From the NCBI RefSeq assembly GCF_900016645.1, contig NZ_CDGJ01000007.1: a stretch of DNA of 13,641 nucleotides; one strand, written 5' to 3'. Both the position numbers and the translations under genes were made by a program. The notes beneath the pieces are model-generated. The model worked only from the letters and a program-made list of their open reading frames with translations. It did not search any database and was not told where the DNA came from. The first letter of the stretch is position 1. Each line of letters starts with the position of its first letter. Shown here in pieces: positions 1-8,395 of this stretch. This DNA is from Acididesulfobacillus acetoxydans (lineage in GTDB: Bacteria; Bacillota; Desulfitobacteriia; Desulfitobacteriales; Desulfitobacteriaceae).

Positions 1-35
1 GAGAGCATGGCTTGAAAAAGTCAGTTCATCTCAAG

Positions 36-153
<118 letters not shown>

Positions 154-157
154 AAAG

Positions 158-190
158 AAAAGGACTACAAGGAAACTTGTAGTCCTTTTT
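158..190 (+). terminator. rRNA operon terminator
   Basis: A perfect 13-bp stem (159-171 with 176-188) has a GAAA tetraloop at 172-175 and runs into a T tract. It starts just after the 5S gene, so it is the likely Rho-independent end of the rRNA operon. Confidence 0.93.
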
Positions 191-391
191 GCCGTAGCGG
201 AGTCCAAGTTCCGACATCTGACCTCCGGCCTCGGACTTCTGATTCGACCTCCGGCGGAAGGGTCCGCCATAATTCTTAATTCATAAAATACTTGCCGTTT
301 TTTGCGGGTTTCAGTCTGTGCATATTTCCGCCCCTTAGGGCAAAACCTAGAACAGTGGCGTTTAGAGTAATCACTAAGGAGGAAAATGTAC
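191..391 (+). other. intergenic leader with short direct repeats and a hairpin
   Basis: There is no gene here. The 10-base sequence GACCTCCGGC occurs at 220-229 and 246-255, inside a stretch made of degenerate (T)CCGACxTCTGA-like units. A hairpin GGCGGA/TCCGCC lies at 253-268. A ribosome site AAGGAGG at 376-382 serves the cytochrome gene. I could not pick a convincing promoter: TTGCCG at 292-297 could be a -35 box but has no good partner. Confidence 0.5.
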
Positions 392-922
392 ATGAAAAAA
401 ATGTTCGTCCGGGCCGCGGTTACATTCGTTTCGCTCCTGCTGCTAACCGCCGGCTGCAGCCAGACCGCGCCGAATCCGGCTTCGACCGGCACAGCAGACT
501 TAACAAATAAGGTTAACAACATTGTTGCCAAAGCGATACCGAGATTTAGCACGCAAATGAAAGGCGTGTCCGATTCGTTTGATAACGTGTACTATGCGGC
601 CAAAGGGGGCAACTGGGCTTTAGCAAAATATATGGCTGACTTGGCTAACAATTTTATGAGTCCGACGCAAATTACCAAACCACAGCTGTACAGTCTCTGG
701 GCTTCGTTTGACAAGGCCAATCTGGCGGCGGGTTCACCGCTGGACAAAGCGTTGAACAGTAAAGATTTCTCAGCTTTTAAGACAGCATATAACGACGTCA
801 TTTCGAATTGTAACAGCTGTCATGCTAGCCAAGGTTTCAAATACATTCAGAAGGTGAAGGCCGGCGCTCCGGTTACCAACTTGAATTTCAGCGCTTCCAG
901 TGAACCCGGCGATTTCCATTGA
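392..922 (+). CDS. monoheme c-type cytochrome lipoprotein (cytochrome c'/c-556-like)
   Basis: An exported c-type cytochrome of 176 residues, probably an electron carrier anchored to the outer face of the membrane. The N-terminus has two lysines, a hydrophobic stretch and a lipobox LTAGC, with Cys22 as the lipidated residue. One heme-binding site, CNSCH, lies at residues 140-144, close to the C-terminus. A mostly helical body ending in a C-terminal CxxCH is the layout of the cytochrome c'/c-556 four-helix bundles; assigning it there is inference. The ATG at 392 sits 9 bases after AAGGAGG (376-382). An in-frame ATG at 386 is only 3 bases away and is less likely. The gene converges on the Rieske/cytochrome b operon, so it is not co-transcribed with it but could exchange electrons with that complex. 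A strong hairpin at 1012-1055 follows. Confidence 0.85.
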   Translation: MKKMFVRAAVTFVSLLLLTAGCSQTAPNPASTGTADLTNKVNNIVAKAIPRFSTQMKGVSDSFDNVYYAAKGGNWALAKYMADLANNFMSPTQITKPQLYSLWASFDKANLAAGSPLDKALNSKDFSAFKTAYNDVISNCNSCHASQGFKYIQKVKAGAPVTNLNFSASSEPGDFH

Positions 923-1011
923 TGGACAGTGCCCGCACGCTCGCGGCTTCAGTCATGAGTTAAGGCGCCCTTTCATATGACGAATTAAGAGCCGGATATG
1001 AGCCAGTGAGT

Positions 1012-1056
1012 AAGGAAGCCTTCCGCCGTGTCGGGAACACGGGGGAGGCTTCCTTT
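1012..1056 (+). terminator. long hairpin, probable terminator
   Basis: A nine-base outer stem AAGGAAGCC (1012-1020) / GGCTTCCTT (1047-1055) continues into CGTGT (1027-1031) / ACACG (1037-1041). The T tract is short (TTT at 1054-1056). It lies between the converging cytochrome and Rieske/cytochrome b transcription units, so it could stop transcripts from either side. Confidence 0.6.
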
Positions 1057-1310
1057 GGCATTGCAGACGCTCACTTTTAACAGAGTGCTTAGGTCAACAC
1101 AGAAAATAATATTGGGGGTTTCCTAGGGTATGTCAGACGTCTGTGCGGCAACGCGAATAATGGCTGAAAATTAGTTTTCGGGGTAGACCCCGATGCCGCT
1201 AAGGCAGTACTATCAGAGTATGAAGATGGGTGCCGGAGTGCACACGCTCGCCGCGACAGTCTGCAGTGGAGACCGTCGCGGCGTACGCCCGATGAGCCAA
1301 TGGTTTTTGG
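1057..1310. other. hairpin-rich intergenic stretch
   Basis: No gene is seen. It holds a 10-bp palindrome CAGACGTCTG (1134-1143), a hairpin TCGGGG/CCCCGA with TAGA loop (1178-1193), and a long hairpin at 1249-1283: nine bases CGCCGCGAC (1249-1257) pair with GTCGCGGCG (1275-1283), and GTCT (1259-1262) pairs with AGAC (1270-1273). The last lies 27 bases beyond the stop codon of the minus-strand cytochrome b gene and may help end that transcript, although no T run follows on that strand. Confidence 0.5.
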
Positions 1311-2663
1311 TTAATTATTTTTGGCACCGGCCTTAATCCAGTTTTTGACGGTCTGAATTTGATCTTTGCTCAAGGGTTGCAGTCCGAGGGGCATTTGCGG
1401 CGCCACTTTTCCCTCGATGCGTTTGACCAGGAGGGAAGCGTTTGGATGGCCTGGAACGACATTTTTCTTCATAACATTCGCGTACGTGTCTAAGGAATAT
1501 CCGCCACTTTGGCCGTGGCAGCCAACGCAGCGGCTTTGAAAAATAGGATCGATATCGGCTTTATAACTGGGGGCGGCTATGACGCCGGTCGTCGGCAGGG
1601 GTTTTGGTACTGAACGGATTCCCTGATAAGTTAAGAAGCTCAAGCCCACTACCAGAACCGCGGCGATACTGAGAGCGAGGGGGCGTTTGCGGGGACTGCG
1701 GGAAGGGTTGCGGTCGATCCAGGGAAGCCCGAACAAGACGATGAGCAGGAGGAAAGGCAAGCCAACCATGGCGATCACGTCCAAGCGGCCGGGAAAATAC
1801 TTGAGCGCCTGGTAAACGCCAAAGAAATACCAGGCCGGGGTGGGCACATAATGGTTCCGGTTCAAGGGATCGGCGGGGCTTCCCAGGGATTTAGGATATA
1901 CGCCCGCCAAAATCCACAAAGCGGCTGCTACGACGAGAACCAGTAAGATCATGCGCAAGGCCACGTTGGGGTAGAAAGGGATGGACTTTGCTTCAATATC
2001 TTCGCCGCGCTGCTTGGCTGCTTCGAGTTTGTCGGCGACCGACATGCCTTGGCGCAAGACAAAGAAAAAGTGAGGTGTGAAGGCGAGGAGTATAATAAGG
2101 GGCAGGACGAGCATATGGACTGCGTAAAAGCGCGTCAAAGTGGCTCCGGTCACTTCCAGACCGTTGCGCATGATTCTGAGGATATATTCTCCGATTAGGG
2201 GTATGTACCCCGGCATAGCGCTGCCTACAGTCGTGGCCCAGTAGCCCTCTTGGTTCCAGGGCAGCAGGTAACCGGTGAACGCCAGCCCTAGGGTGGCAAG
2301 GAAGAGGATGACCCCCATAATCCAAGTCAGCTCACGGGGTTTTTTGTAGGCTCCTTCGTAGAATACCCTGAGCAGATGGAGAAAGACCAGCACCACCATG
2401 AAGTTTGCTCCCCAGGAATGCAGGGAACGCACGTAGGAGCCCAAGGTCACGGCCTGTAGTGCCTTGATGCTATTATAGGCCTCAGCTGCCGAGGGAATGT
2501 AGGCTGTCGCCAATAAGATGCCGGTGATAGCCTGACTGGCAAAAGCGAACAAGGTGGCAAACCCCAGATAATCGAGAAAATTACTGGGCTTGGGAATCGG
2601 GTGTTCAAAAACGGACCGAAGCAGGTCACTGAATTGCAAGCGTTCATCCAACCAACGTCCCAT
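1311..2663 (-). CDS. cytochrome b6/subunit IV fusion with C-terminal cytochrome c domain (menaquinol:cytochrome c reductase)
   Basis: The membrane core of a b6f/bc-type complex that oxidises menaquinol; 450 residues. Residues about 25-205 are cytochrome b6-like, with four heme-b histidines H82, H96, H183 and H198. The 15-residue step between the last pair is the b6-type spacing. Residues about 230-320 match subunit IV, with PAWY (276-279) in place of the PEWY motif at the quinol-oxidising site. After a further membrane segment (about 328-346), residues 365-450 form a cytochrome c domain with CVGCH at 379-383 and a likely axial Met424. In Bacillus these parts are split between QcrB and QcrC; here they are one chain. 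The only cysteines are the two of CVGCH, so the Cys that anchors heme c_i in b6f-type proteins is missing. The ATG overlaps the Rieske stop (TAATG), and GGGAGG lies 8 bases upstream. Confidence 0.93.
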   Translation of the reverse strand: MGRWLDERLQFSDLLRSVFEHPIPKPSNFLDYLGFATLFAFASQAITGILLATAYIPSAAEAYNSIKALQAVTLGSYVRSLHSWGANFMVVLVFLHLLRVFYEGAYKKPRELTWIMGVILFLATLGLAFTGYLLPWNQEGYWATTVGSAMPGYIPLIGEYILRIMRNGLEVTGATLTRFYAVHMLVLPLIILLAFTPHFFFVLRQGMSVADKLEAAKQRGEDIEAKSIPFYPNVALRMILLVLVVAAALWILAGVYPKSLGSPADPLNRNHYVPTPAWYFFGVYQALKYFPGRLDVIAMVGLPFLLLIVLFGLPWIDRNPSRSPRKRPLALSIAAVLVVGLSFLTYQGIRSVPKPLPTTGVIAAPSYKADIDPIFQSRCVGCHGQSGGYSLDTYANVMKKNVVPGHPNASLLVKRIEGKVAPQMPLGLQPLSKDQIQTVKNWIKAGAKNN

Positions 2664-3145
2664 TATGCTAACCTCCCGCCGACTATAACCGAATTGCCTT
2701 GGACCCGGATGATCCGTCGATATAAAGGACGCGGTGGGGGTCCTCCCAGGACGTGCCCCTTCATGTCATAAACTCCCCCATGGCAAGGACAGGCGAACTT
2801 TTTTATGGCGGGGATCCAGTTCACGGCACACTGGAGATGAGTACAGTGAAAATCCAAGGCGATCCAGCCTTCGTCACTCGTATTGATCACATATACACCC
2901 TGTTCGATACCGCCGTATTTGTAAACGACAAGTTTGGGTGTGTCTAGGGAGAACTCGGTCGTCTTGCCCACGGGCAGCAAAGGGTCGGAACCGATGGCAG
3001 GGGGTGTTAAGTACCTGCCGATGAGGCCAAGGTAAGCGATTCCCAGCACTCCGCTGATGCCGGCGATGCCGGTCTTGAGGAAGCGCCTTCTGGGAAGGCC
3101 TTTCCCGTCGCTCAGCGCGTCTCTTTTTCCAGGTTCATCAGTCAT
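2663..3145 (-). CDS. Rieske [2Fe-2S] protein of the menaquinol:cytochrome c reductase
   Basis: The iron-sulfur subunit that passes one electron from quinol to the c-type heme; 160 residues. A twin-arginine signal RRRFLK (residues 19-24) precedes one hydrophobic anchor helix (about 25-46), so the protein is folded before export and stays tethered. The cluster motifs are C101-T-H103-L-Q-C106 and C119-P-C121-H122: C101, H103, C119 and H122 bind the cluster and C106/C121 would form the disulfide. The usual CTHLGC is CTHLQC here. GGGAGG at 3158-3153 lies 7 bases before the ATG. It is the first gene of a two-gene operon and overlaps the cytochrome b gene by one base. No separate cytochrome c gene follows, consistent with the heme c domain being fused to cytochrome b. 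Confidence 0.95.
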   Translation of the reverse strand: MTDEPGKRDALSDGKGLPRRRFLKTGIAGISGVLGIAYLGLIGRYLTPPAIGSDPLLPVGKTTEFSLDTPKLVVYKYGGIEQGVYVINTSDEGWIALDFHCTHLQCAVNWIPAIKKFACPCHGGVYDMKGHVLGGPPPRPLYRRIIRVQGNSVIVGGRLA

Positions 3146-3333
3146 ATCTTTACCTCCCTCACGGTCAAAGTCAGAGATGTTTCCGCCTTCAGGTTAGATG
3201 TTCCCCGGAAGCGGGAAGTTTATGCTGAGCGCTGGGCAAGCACGGGGCCGGAGAGTCCGGATAAGAAAAGAAGCTTTGTTTTGTTCCGTTAGAATCAGCG
3301 GCAAGTGCTCAGGATTTTGTCCCGCGGATCACC

Positions 3334-3339
3334 TATAAT
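3334..3339 (+). promoter_or_regulatory. -10 box candidate for sbcDC
   Basis: A perfect TATAAT lies 34 bases before the sbcD start in the 227-base divergent region between the Rieske gene and sbcD. No good TTGACA-like box sits 16-18 bases upstream, so the promoter call is tentative. The same region has a small CCGGA/TCCGG hairpin at 3248-3260. Confidence 0.4.
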
Positions 3340-3372
3340 AGAAATTGATCTCCAAGAAGGGAAGTGCTGTCA

Positions 3373-4626
3373 TTGCGGATCTTACATACCTCAGACTGGC
3401 ATCTGGGGCGCCAGCTGGAAGGGCGCAGTCGCCAGGAAGAGCAGGAAAAGTTTATTGACGAACTTTGTGAAATCACTGAAGACGAAAAGGTTGATCTGGT
3501 GCTGATCGCCGGAGATGTGTTTGATACGGTCAATCCACCGGCCTGGGCTGAAGAGTTTTACTATGAAGCGCTGGACCGTCTGGCGCGCGGGGGCAAGAGG
3601 GCGGTGGTCGCAATTGCCGGCAACCATGATAACCCAGAACGGCTGTGTGCGGCCAGTCCTCTGGCTGGGCGCCATGGCATCGTTTTGTTGGGAGAACCGA
3701 AAGAGACTCTTGCCCCCAGTCTGACCCTATCCGAGAAGCGGGTGAGCAGGCCTGCCGCGGGCCAGGGTTGGGTCGAACTCGGAGTACCCGGTTGCCGGGA
3801 GACGGCGGTCGTTGCTATGCTTCCTTACCCGTCCGAGTCGCGTCTCAATGAAGTCTTAAGCGCTTCACTCGATGAGGAAGTTTTGCGGCGGGAGTATTCG
3901 CAGAGGATTTCTCTGCTTTTTGGCAGGTTGGCGGCCAAGTTCCGGCAGGACAGCGTTAATTTGGCCCTCAGTCACCTCTTTGTCCGGGGCGGACTGGAAT
4001 CTGATTCGGAACGCCCTATCCAGTTGGGGAGCGCTCCGGCGGTGGAACCCGGTGCTTTGCCTGCGGGGGCAGACTATATCGCTCTCGGTCATTTGCACCG
4101 GGCGCAAGCCGTTAAAAGCGCTCCGGGGCCGGCCCGCTACTCGGGAGCTCCACTGGCGTACAGCTTTTCCGAGGCAGGACAGGCAAAATCCGTCATTTTG
4201 CTTGAGGTGTGCCCGGGGCGGGCGGCTGCCCTGAGGGAAATCGTCCTCAATGCCGGCTATCCTTTGGTCAGGTGGAAGGCGAAAGAGGGGCTGGCCCAAG
4301 TCTACCGCTGGATTGAGGAAAAAAGAGATCCGCAGGCCTGGATTGACCTGGAAATCTGCCTGACCAATCCCCTCAGCCCCAAGGAGGTTCAGGATTTGCG
4401 CCGCCTGCGGGAACGGATCGTTAATATCCGGCCTGTTTTCCCGGCCTTGGAAAAGTCGGCGGCGTTGGGACGGGCCGGTCTGCCGATTGATGAGCTGTTC
4501 CGCCGCTTCTACCGGGAAAGGTCGGGTGGGGCGGAGCCGGGGGACGAACTCGTTCGTCTGTTCTTGTCCTTACTGGAGCGCAATGACGGGAGAGGAAGCA
4601 AAGGGGAGGAGGGGGAGAGCGCATGA
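3373..4626 (+). CDS. sbcD: nuclease subunit SbcD (Mre11 family)
   Basis: The nuclease half of SbcCD, which with the ATPase SbcC opens hairpins and processes DNA ends during repair. It is 417 residues and a calcineurin-like metallophosphoesterase. The metal-binding motifs are in order: DWHLG (D8, H10), GDVFD (D48), GNHD (N84, H85) and GHLH (239-242), with a further conserved-looking His at SHL (H201). The family normally begins MRILHTSDWH, which fits the TTG at 3373. A GTG three codons upstream (3364) is only 2 bases from AAGGG (3357-3361) and is the weaker choice; the TTG is 11 bases away. The last four bases (ATGA) overlap the sbcC start, the usual arrangement for translational coupling. Confidence 0.96.
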   Translation: MRILHTSDWHLGRQLEGRSRQEEQEKFIDELCEITEDEKVDLVLIAGDVFDTVNPPAWAEEFYYEALDRLARGGKRAVVAIAGNHDNPERLCAASPLAGRHGIVLLGEPKETLAPSLTLSEKRVSRPAAGQGWVELGVPGCRETAVVAMLPYPSESRLNEVLSASLDEEVLRREYSQRISLLFGRLAAKFRQDSVNLALSHLFVRGGLESDSERPIQLGSAPAVEPGALPAGADYIALGHLHRAQAVKSAPGPARYSGAPLAYSFSEAGQAKSVILLEVCPGRAAALREIVLNAGYPLVRWKAKEGLAQVYRWIEEKRDPQAWIDLEICLTNPLSPKEVQDLRRLRERIVNIRPVFPALEKSAALGRAGLPIDELFRRFYRERSGGAEPGDELVRLFLSLLERNDGRGSKGEEGESA

Positions 4627-7600
4627 GGCCAGTTCGTTTAGAAATTACGGGTTTGAATAGTTTTAGCGAAACGCAGGTTGTGGCTTTCGATCAACTAAGC
4701 GAGACCGGCGTGTTTGGCATTTTCGGCCCCACAGGCAGCGGCAAGTCGAGCATATTGGACGCCATCACGCTCGCTTTGTACGGAACCGTTGAACGGGCGG
4801 CCAATCATACCCAAGGAATTTTGAATCACGGGGCAGAACGGTTGAGTGTAAAGTATACGTTCTCCCTAGGAGAGGGTAAACGGCGTAAAAACTACCGGGC
4901 GGAACGATCCTACAAGCGCTCTGGGGAGAGAACTGTCACCGCCTCTGTTTGCCGTTTAGTCGAGGAAAATTGCGGGCAAGAAAAAGTGCTCGCGGCGAAG
5001 GAAAAAGAAATGACCAAAGCCCTGGAGGGGATCTTGGGGCTAAACTCGGAAGACTTTACACGGGCGGTGGTTTTACCTCAGGGTAAATTTGCCGAGTTTC
5101 TGACCATTAAACCGCGGGAACGGCGCGAAATGCTGGAGAGGCTGTTTGCCCTGGAGGCCTACGGCAAAGGGTTAAGTACCCGTTTAACGGAACAGTTGAA
5201 GCAGACAGAATTCGACCTGCATGGCGTCGAAAAAGAACAACAGGGATTGGGGGACGCTTCCGCGGAGCGCCTGCGCCAGGCGGAGACGGAGTACAACGAA
5301 GCGATAATCGTCGCGGCCGGAGCGGAGCAGCAGCTCGCGACCCTGCGCTCGCTCTATGAAACGGCGAAAGAAATTTGGGATCTTCAGGAGGAACTGCGCC
5401 AGAACGGAGAGCGAAAGAAGGCCTGGGAAGCCCGGCGCAGCGCTGTAGCGGACAGGCAGAAACGATTGGGCCTGGCTGAGGCCGCCGAAAGCCTGAGACC
5501 GTTGCTGATCGCCTTGAAACAGGCGGAAGAAGCACAACGGGAGGCAAGGAGAAAAGAAAGCGAGCTGAAAGCCCGTTTGCGTGAGGCTGAGCTTGATCGG
5601 GAAAAAGCAGCCGGGGTTTGGCAAAAAGCGAACGAGGAGCGGTTAAGCCGGGAACCGGGGATCTTGCGCCGGCTGGAACGTTTAGAACAGGCGATCCAGT
5701 TGGAAAAGGAGATTGCGGAGAGAAAGAATCTGTTGGGGAATTTGCGGAACCGCTACAGTTCCGAGGCCAAGAAGAAAGAGGAATGGGCGGGGAATCTCGA
5801 GGCGGTGGCTGGCAAGTTGCGGGAAGTCAAAATGTCTTGGGAAGCAAAGAAAAAACGCCTGGCGGATATTCAAGTGCCGTCGCTCCAACGTGTTAAAGTT
5901 AATGCCTTGGCCCAAGCTCTGGATGTGCTGCAAGTGCTTTCCGGCCAAATTGGCAGTTTGGAAAAGGATTGTGCCCGCAACCAAGCGGAAGAAGAGACTT
6001 GGCAAGGTGAAGTGAGCCGCAAAAAGAGCTTGGCAGAAAAAGCCCTGGCCGAAAGCGACGGTTTAAAAGAAGCTTTGTTGGACTTGCAGGACCATCCCCC
6101 GGGAGATGAAGAGACTCTCGCCACGAGGGCCGTGGTATATGAACGATTCAAGGCTCGGCTGGACAAAATCGAACAAGCGGAAAAGGAATTGAGGGAAGAG
6201 AAAGAAAGACTCGAGTTGGGTTTGGCGGACTCTCTGGGGCGCGGTGAAAGATTAGAGGCCTTGGAGAGGGAGTGCGCCGGGGCACTCAGGCATAAGGAAG
6301 AGGCCGGCGCAGAAGAAGCGAATCAGGCCGGTTTACTGAAGACCCTGGAGACCAAAAATCTCGCAGGTATCCTGGCACAGGAGCTAGTAGAGGGGAAATC
6401 TTGCCCCGTGTGCGGGTCGGAGCATCATCCCCTGCCGGCACAGGCCCCGGCCGCGGAGGAAGTCGTGCGGGCGCGAACGACTCTGGAAGAGGCCAAAGAA
6501 ACACGGACGAAGTGGGAAGAGCGGGTCAGGACGATTGAGACGCGTTTAGCCGTCGAAAGAGCCCAAGCCCAGACCTTGCTTGATCAGTTGGAAGACCAAA
6601 AGATTTCTCTCCGGCTGAAAGCCGCCGGCGTTGCTGAGCTGAGAGAACTTTTACCCGAGGGAGACCGGGACAAGAGCCTGACAGGGCTGCGGAACGAACT
6701 CGAGGCGAAACTGACCGGCTTGGAGAAGGAACGCGCCGCACTGCTGCGTTGGCGTCAAACGAAGAATGATACGCAAGAAAAGCTGGAGAAAGCGCAGTCG
6801 ACCTCCGCCCGGGCCCAGGAGGAAACCGGCCGGGCCCAGGTCCATTATGCCGCGGCGACTCGGGCGGTAAAAGATTCATTGGAACGGTTAGCCGGACTGA
6901 GAGAAGAGTTGGACCGGAAACAAAAGGAGCTGGATGCAGCCCGGGGTGACATACACCTGGAGGATATCGCAAACTTGCAGAAGACCTATGCCGAATGGGA
7001 TTCGGAAGCAGAGCAGATTAACAGGAGTTTGGCCGGGGCTGAGGTCGAGATCAAGGCTCTGACAGAAAAGCAGCAAGAGATGCAAGAGGAAGGGAACCAG
7101 CGGGAACTGAACCTGCAGGAGCTGGCCATCAGCGGGCGTGAGTTGAAGAAGGCCTTGGATATTGACGAGGGCAGGCTGCGCGAGGTGACGGGAGGCGAAC
7201 CGGCAGTCTCCCTGGCCGGGGCGGAAGGGGCTAAGCTGGCAGAACTGAAGCGCTTGGAGGAGGAAAGCAAAAAGGCATTGGAAGGAGCCCAGACCCGGCA
7301 GAACCGGGCCGAACAGGATCAAGCCGCGGTCAGTAAGGAAGTGGACCTGAAAGAGCAGGGCTTAAAGGAGACCGAGGTCAAATTGAGCCAAGGACTCCGT
7401 CTAGCCGGATTCGTCAGCGCCGCCGCGGCCGAAGCCAGTCTCTGCAATGAGCAGGAACGCCGGCAAATGACAGAGGAAATCAAGACCTTTCAACAGGAAG
7501 AATCTTTTCTCAAAGAAAACCAAAGCCAAATCGAGGCCCGACTGGAAGGACGGAGTATTTCCCCTGCGGAATGGCTGGCCTGGCCCGTTAGGTTGAAAGA

Positions 7601-8237
7601 TGCGGGCAGGGTCCATAATGAGGCGATGGAGCGGCGGGGGGTACTGCAGAACACTTTTCTGCAGCTCAAAGAAAAGCAGGCGCAATGGGAGACCCTGGAT
7701 AAGCAGAGAAAATCTTTGAGTCACCATCTCGCTTTGCAGAAAGAGCTCCAGAACATCTTGAAAGGCAATACATTCGTGGAATTCATCGCCGAAGAACAAC
7801 TGATTCACGTGGCGTACGACGCCTCTGAACGTTTGGCGCAGCTGACAAACTACCGCTACGCCCTGGAAGTCGATTCCGAAGGAGGTTTTGTAGTTCGGGA
7901 TGATGCCAACGGCGGTTACCGCCGCCCAGTAAACAGTCTGTCCGGCGGCGAAACTTTTCTCACCTCGCTGGCCTTAGCTTTGGCGCTTTCCTCACAAATC
8001 CAATTACGTGGCGAAGTTCCCTTGGAATTTTTCTTCCTGGACGAAGGGTTTGGTACTCTGGATACGGAACTCCTGGAAATCGTTATGACCACTTTGGAGA
8101 AGCTCCGCCTGCAAAACCTGACCATCGGCATCATCAGCCACGTCCCCGAGCTGCGTCACCGTCTCGCCCGCCGCATCATCGTCATCCCCGCCAGGCCCGG
8201 CGGAGCGGGCAGCAGAGTCAGGCTGGAGATGGGGTAA
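4623..8237 (+). CDS. sbcC: SMC-like ATPase SbcC (Rad50 family)
   Basis: The ATPase and tether half of SbcCD, an SMC-like protein of 1204 residues, somewhat long for the family. The N-terminal half of the ATPase has the P-loop GPTGSGKS (35-42). Two long charged, Glu/Lys/Ala-rich coiled-coil arms (about 180-580 and 610-1030) flank a zinc hook C594-P-V-C597, through which two molecules dimerise. The C-terminal half carries the signature LSGGE (1106-1110) and Walker B FFFLDE, with D1140 and E1141, followed by GFGTLD. All key residues are intact, so the protein should work. It is very GC-rich compared with the cassette genes at the right of the window. It starts inside the sbcD stop codon. Confidence 0.97.
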   Translation: MRPVRLEITGLNSFSETQVVAFDQLSETGVFGIFGPTGSGKSSILDAITLALYGTVERAANHTQGILNHGAERLSVKYTFSLGEGKRRKNYRAERSYKRSGERTVTASVCRLVEENCGQEKVLAAKEKEMTKALEGILGLNSEDFTRAVVLPQGKFAEFLTIKPRERREMLERLFALEAYGKGLSTRLTEQLKQTEFDLHGVEKEQQGLGDASAERLRQAETEYNEAIIVAAGAEQQLATLRSLYETAKEIWDLQEELRQNGERKKAWEARRSAVADRQKRLGLAEAAESLRPLLIALKQAEEAQREARRKESELKARLREAELDREKAAGVWQKANEERLSREPGILRRLERLEQAIQLEKEIAERKNLLGNLRNRYSSEAKKKEEWAGNLEAVAGKLREVKMSWEAKKKRLADIQVPSLQRVKVNALAQALDVLQVLSGQIGSLEKDCARNQAEEETWQGEVSRKKSLAEKALAESDGLKEALLDLQDHPPGDEETLATRAVVYERFKARLDKIEQAEKELREEKERLELGLADSLGRGERLEALERECAGALRHKEEAGAEEANQAGLLKTLETKNLAGILAQELVEGKSCPVCGSEHHPLPAQAPAAEEVVRARTTLEEAKETRTKWEERVRTIETRLAVERAQAQTLLDQLEDQKISLRLKAAGVAELRELLPEGDRDKSLTGLRNELEAKLTGLEKERAALLRWRQTKNDTQEKLEKAQSTSARAQEETGRAQVHYAAATRAVKDSLERLAGLREELDRKQKELDAARGDIHLEDIANLQKTYAEWDSEAEQINRSLAGAEVEIKALTEKQQEMQEEGNQRELNLQELAISGRELKKALDIDEGRLREVTGGEPAVSLAGAEGAKLAELKRLEEESKKALEGAQTRQNRAEQDQAAVSKEVDLKEQGLKETEVKLSQGLRLAGFVSAAAAEASLCNEQERRQMTEEIKTFQQEESFLKENQSQIEARLEGRSISPAEWLAWPVRLKDAGRVHNEAMERRGVLQNTFLQLKEKQAQWETLDKQRKSLSHHLALQKELQNILKGNTFVEFIAEEQLIHVAYDASERLAQLTNYRYALEVDSEGGFVVRDDANGGYRRPVNSLSGGETFLTSLALALALSSQIQLRGEVPLEFFFLDEGFGTLDTELLEIVMTTLEKLRLQNLTIGIISHVPELRHRLARRIIVIPARPGGAGSRVRLEMG

Positions 8238-8242
8238 GAAGG

Positions 8243-8395
8243 ATGCCTTGGCGCAAGAGCAAAACCGAGACGCAAGACAAGACCAATGTCCCAGACCAAG
8301 ACCAAGACCAGAACCAAGGCCAAGAGCAAAATCAAGACCAAAATCAAGAACTAGAATCAAGACTAAAACCGCGGCGTTCACCCAACTTGCTCTAA
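8243..8395 (+). CDS. small Gln-x repeat protein (hypothetical, 50 residues)
   Basis: A 50-codon reading frame starting 5 bases after the sbcC stop, with GGAGATGGGG and AAGAAGG upstream as possible ribosome sites. It starts MPWRKSKTE, then has glutamine at every second residue from 19 to 35 (nine Gln, separated by Asp, Asn, Gly or Glu), and ends in a basic tail with KPRR. No membrane segment or known domain is visible. It could be a real micropeptide co-translated with sbcC, or a simple-sequence expansion of a CAAGAC-like hexamer that happens to be open. The minus-strand frames over it are Leu/Val-rich mirror images of the repeat and are not genes. The function is unknown. Confidence 0.4.
   Translation: MPWRKSKTETQDKTNVPDQDQDQNQGQEQNQDQNQELESRLKPRRSPNLL
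8280..8354 (+). repeat. degenerate CCAAGA-type hexamer tract
   Basis: An imperfect hexanucleotide repeat (CCAAGA/CAAAAT-CAAGAC variants), very poor in T on this strand, that encodes the Gln-x run of the small frame at 8243-8395. Such tracts can change length by slippage in steps of six, which would keep the frame. Confidence 0.6.

Noticed and set aside
923..1310. Riboswitch (for example c-di-GMP type) in the gap before the cytochrome b gene end
   Set aside because: The hairpins do not show the conserved core of any riboswitch I know, and both flanking genes end here, so there is no gene to control.
5107..7808. Several minus-strand and alternate frames inside sbcC
   Set aside because: Shadows of a GC-rich coiled-coil gene; the sbcC frame is intact with all motifs.
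8004..8381. Minus-strand Leu/Val/Gly-rich frames (8004-8381 and 8156-8347)
   Set aside because: Their repetitive Leu-Val content is the mirror of the CAAGAC-type repeat on the plus strand and the end of sbcC.
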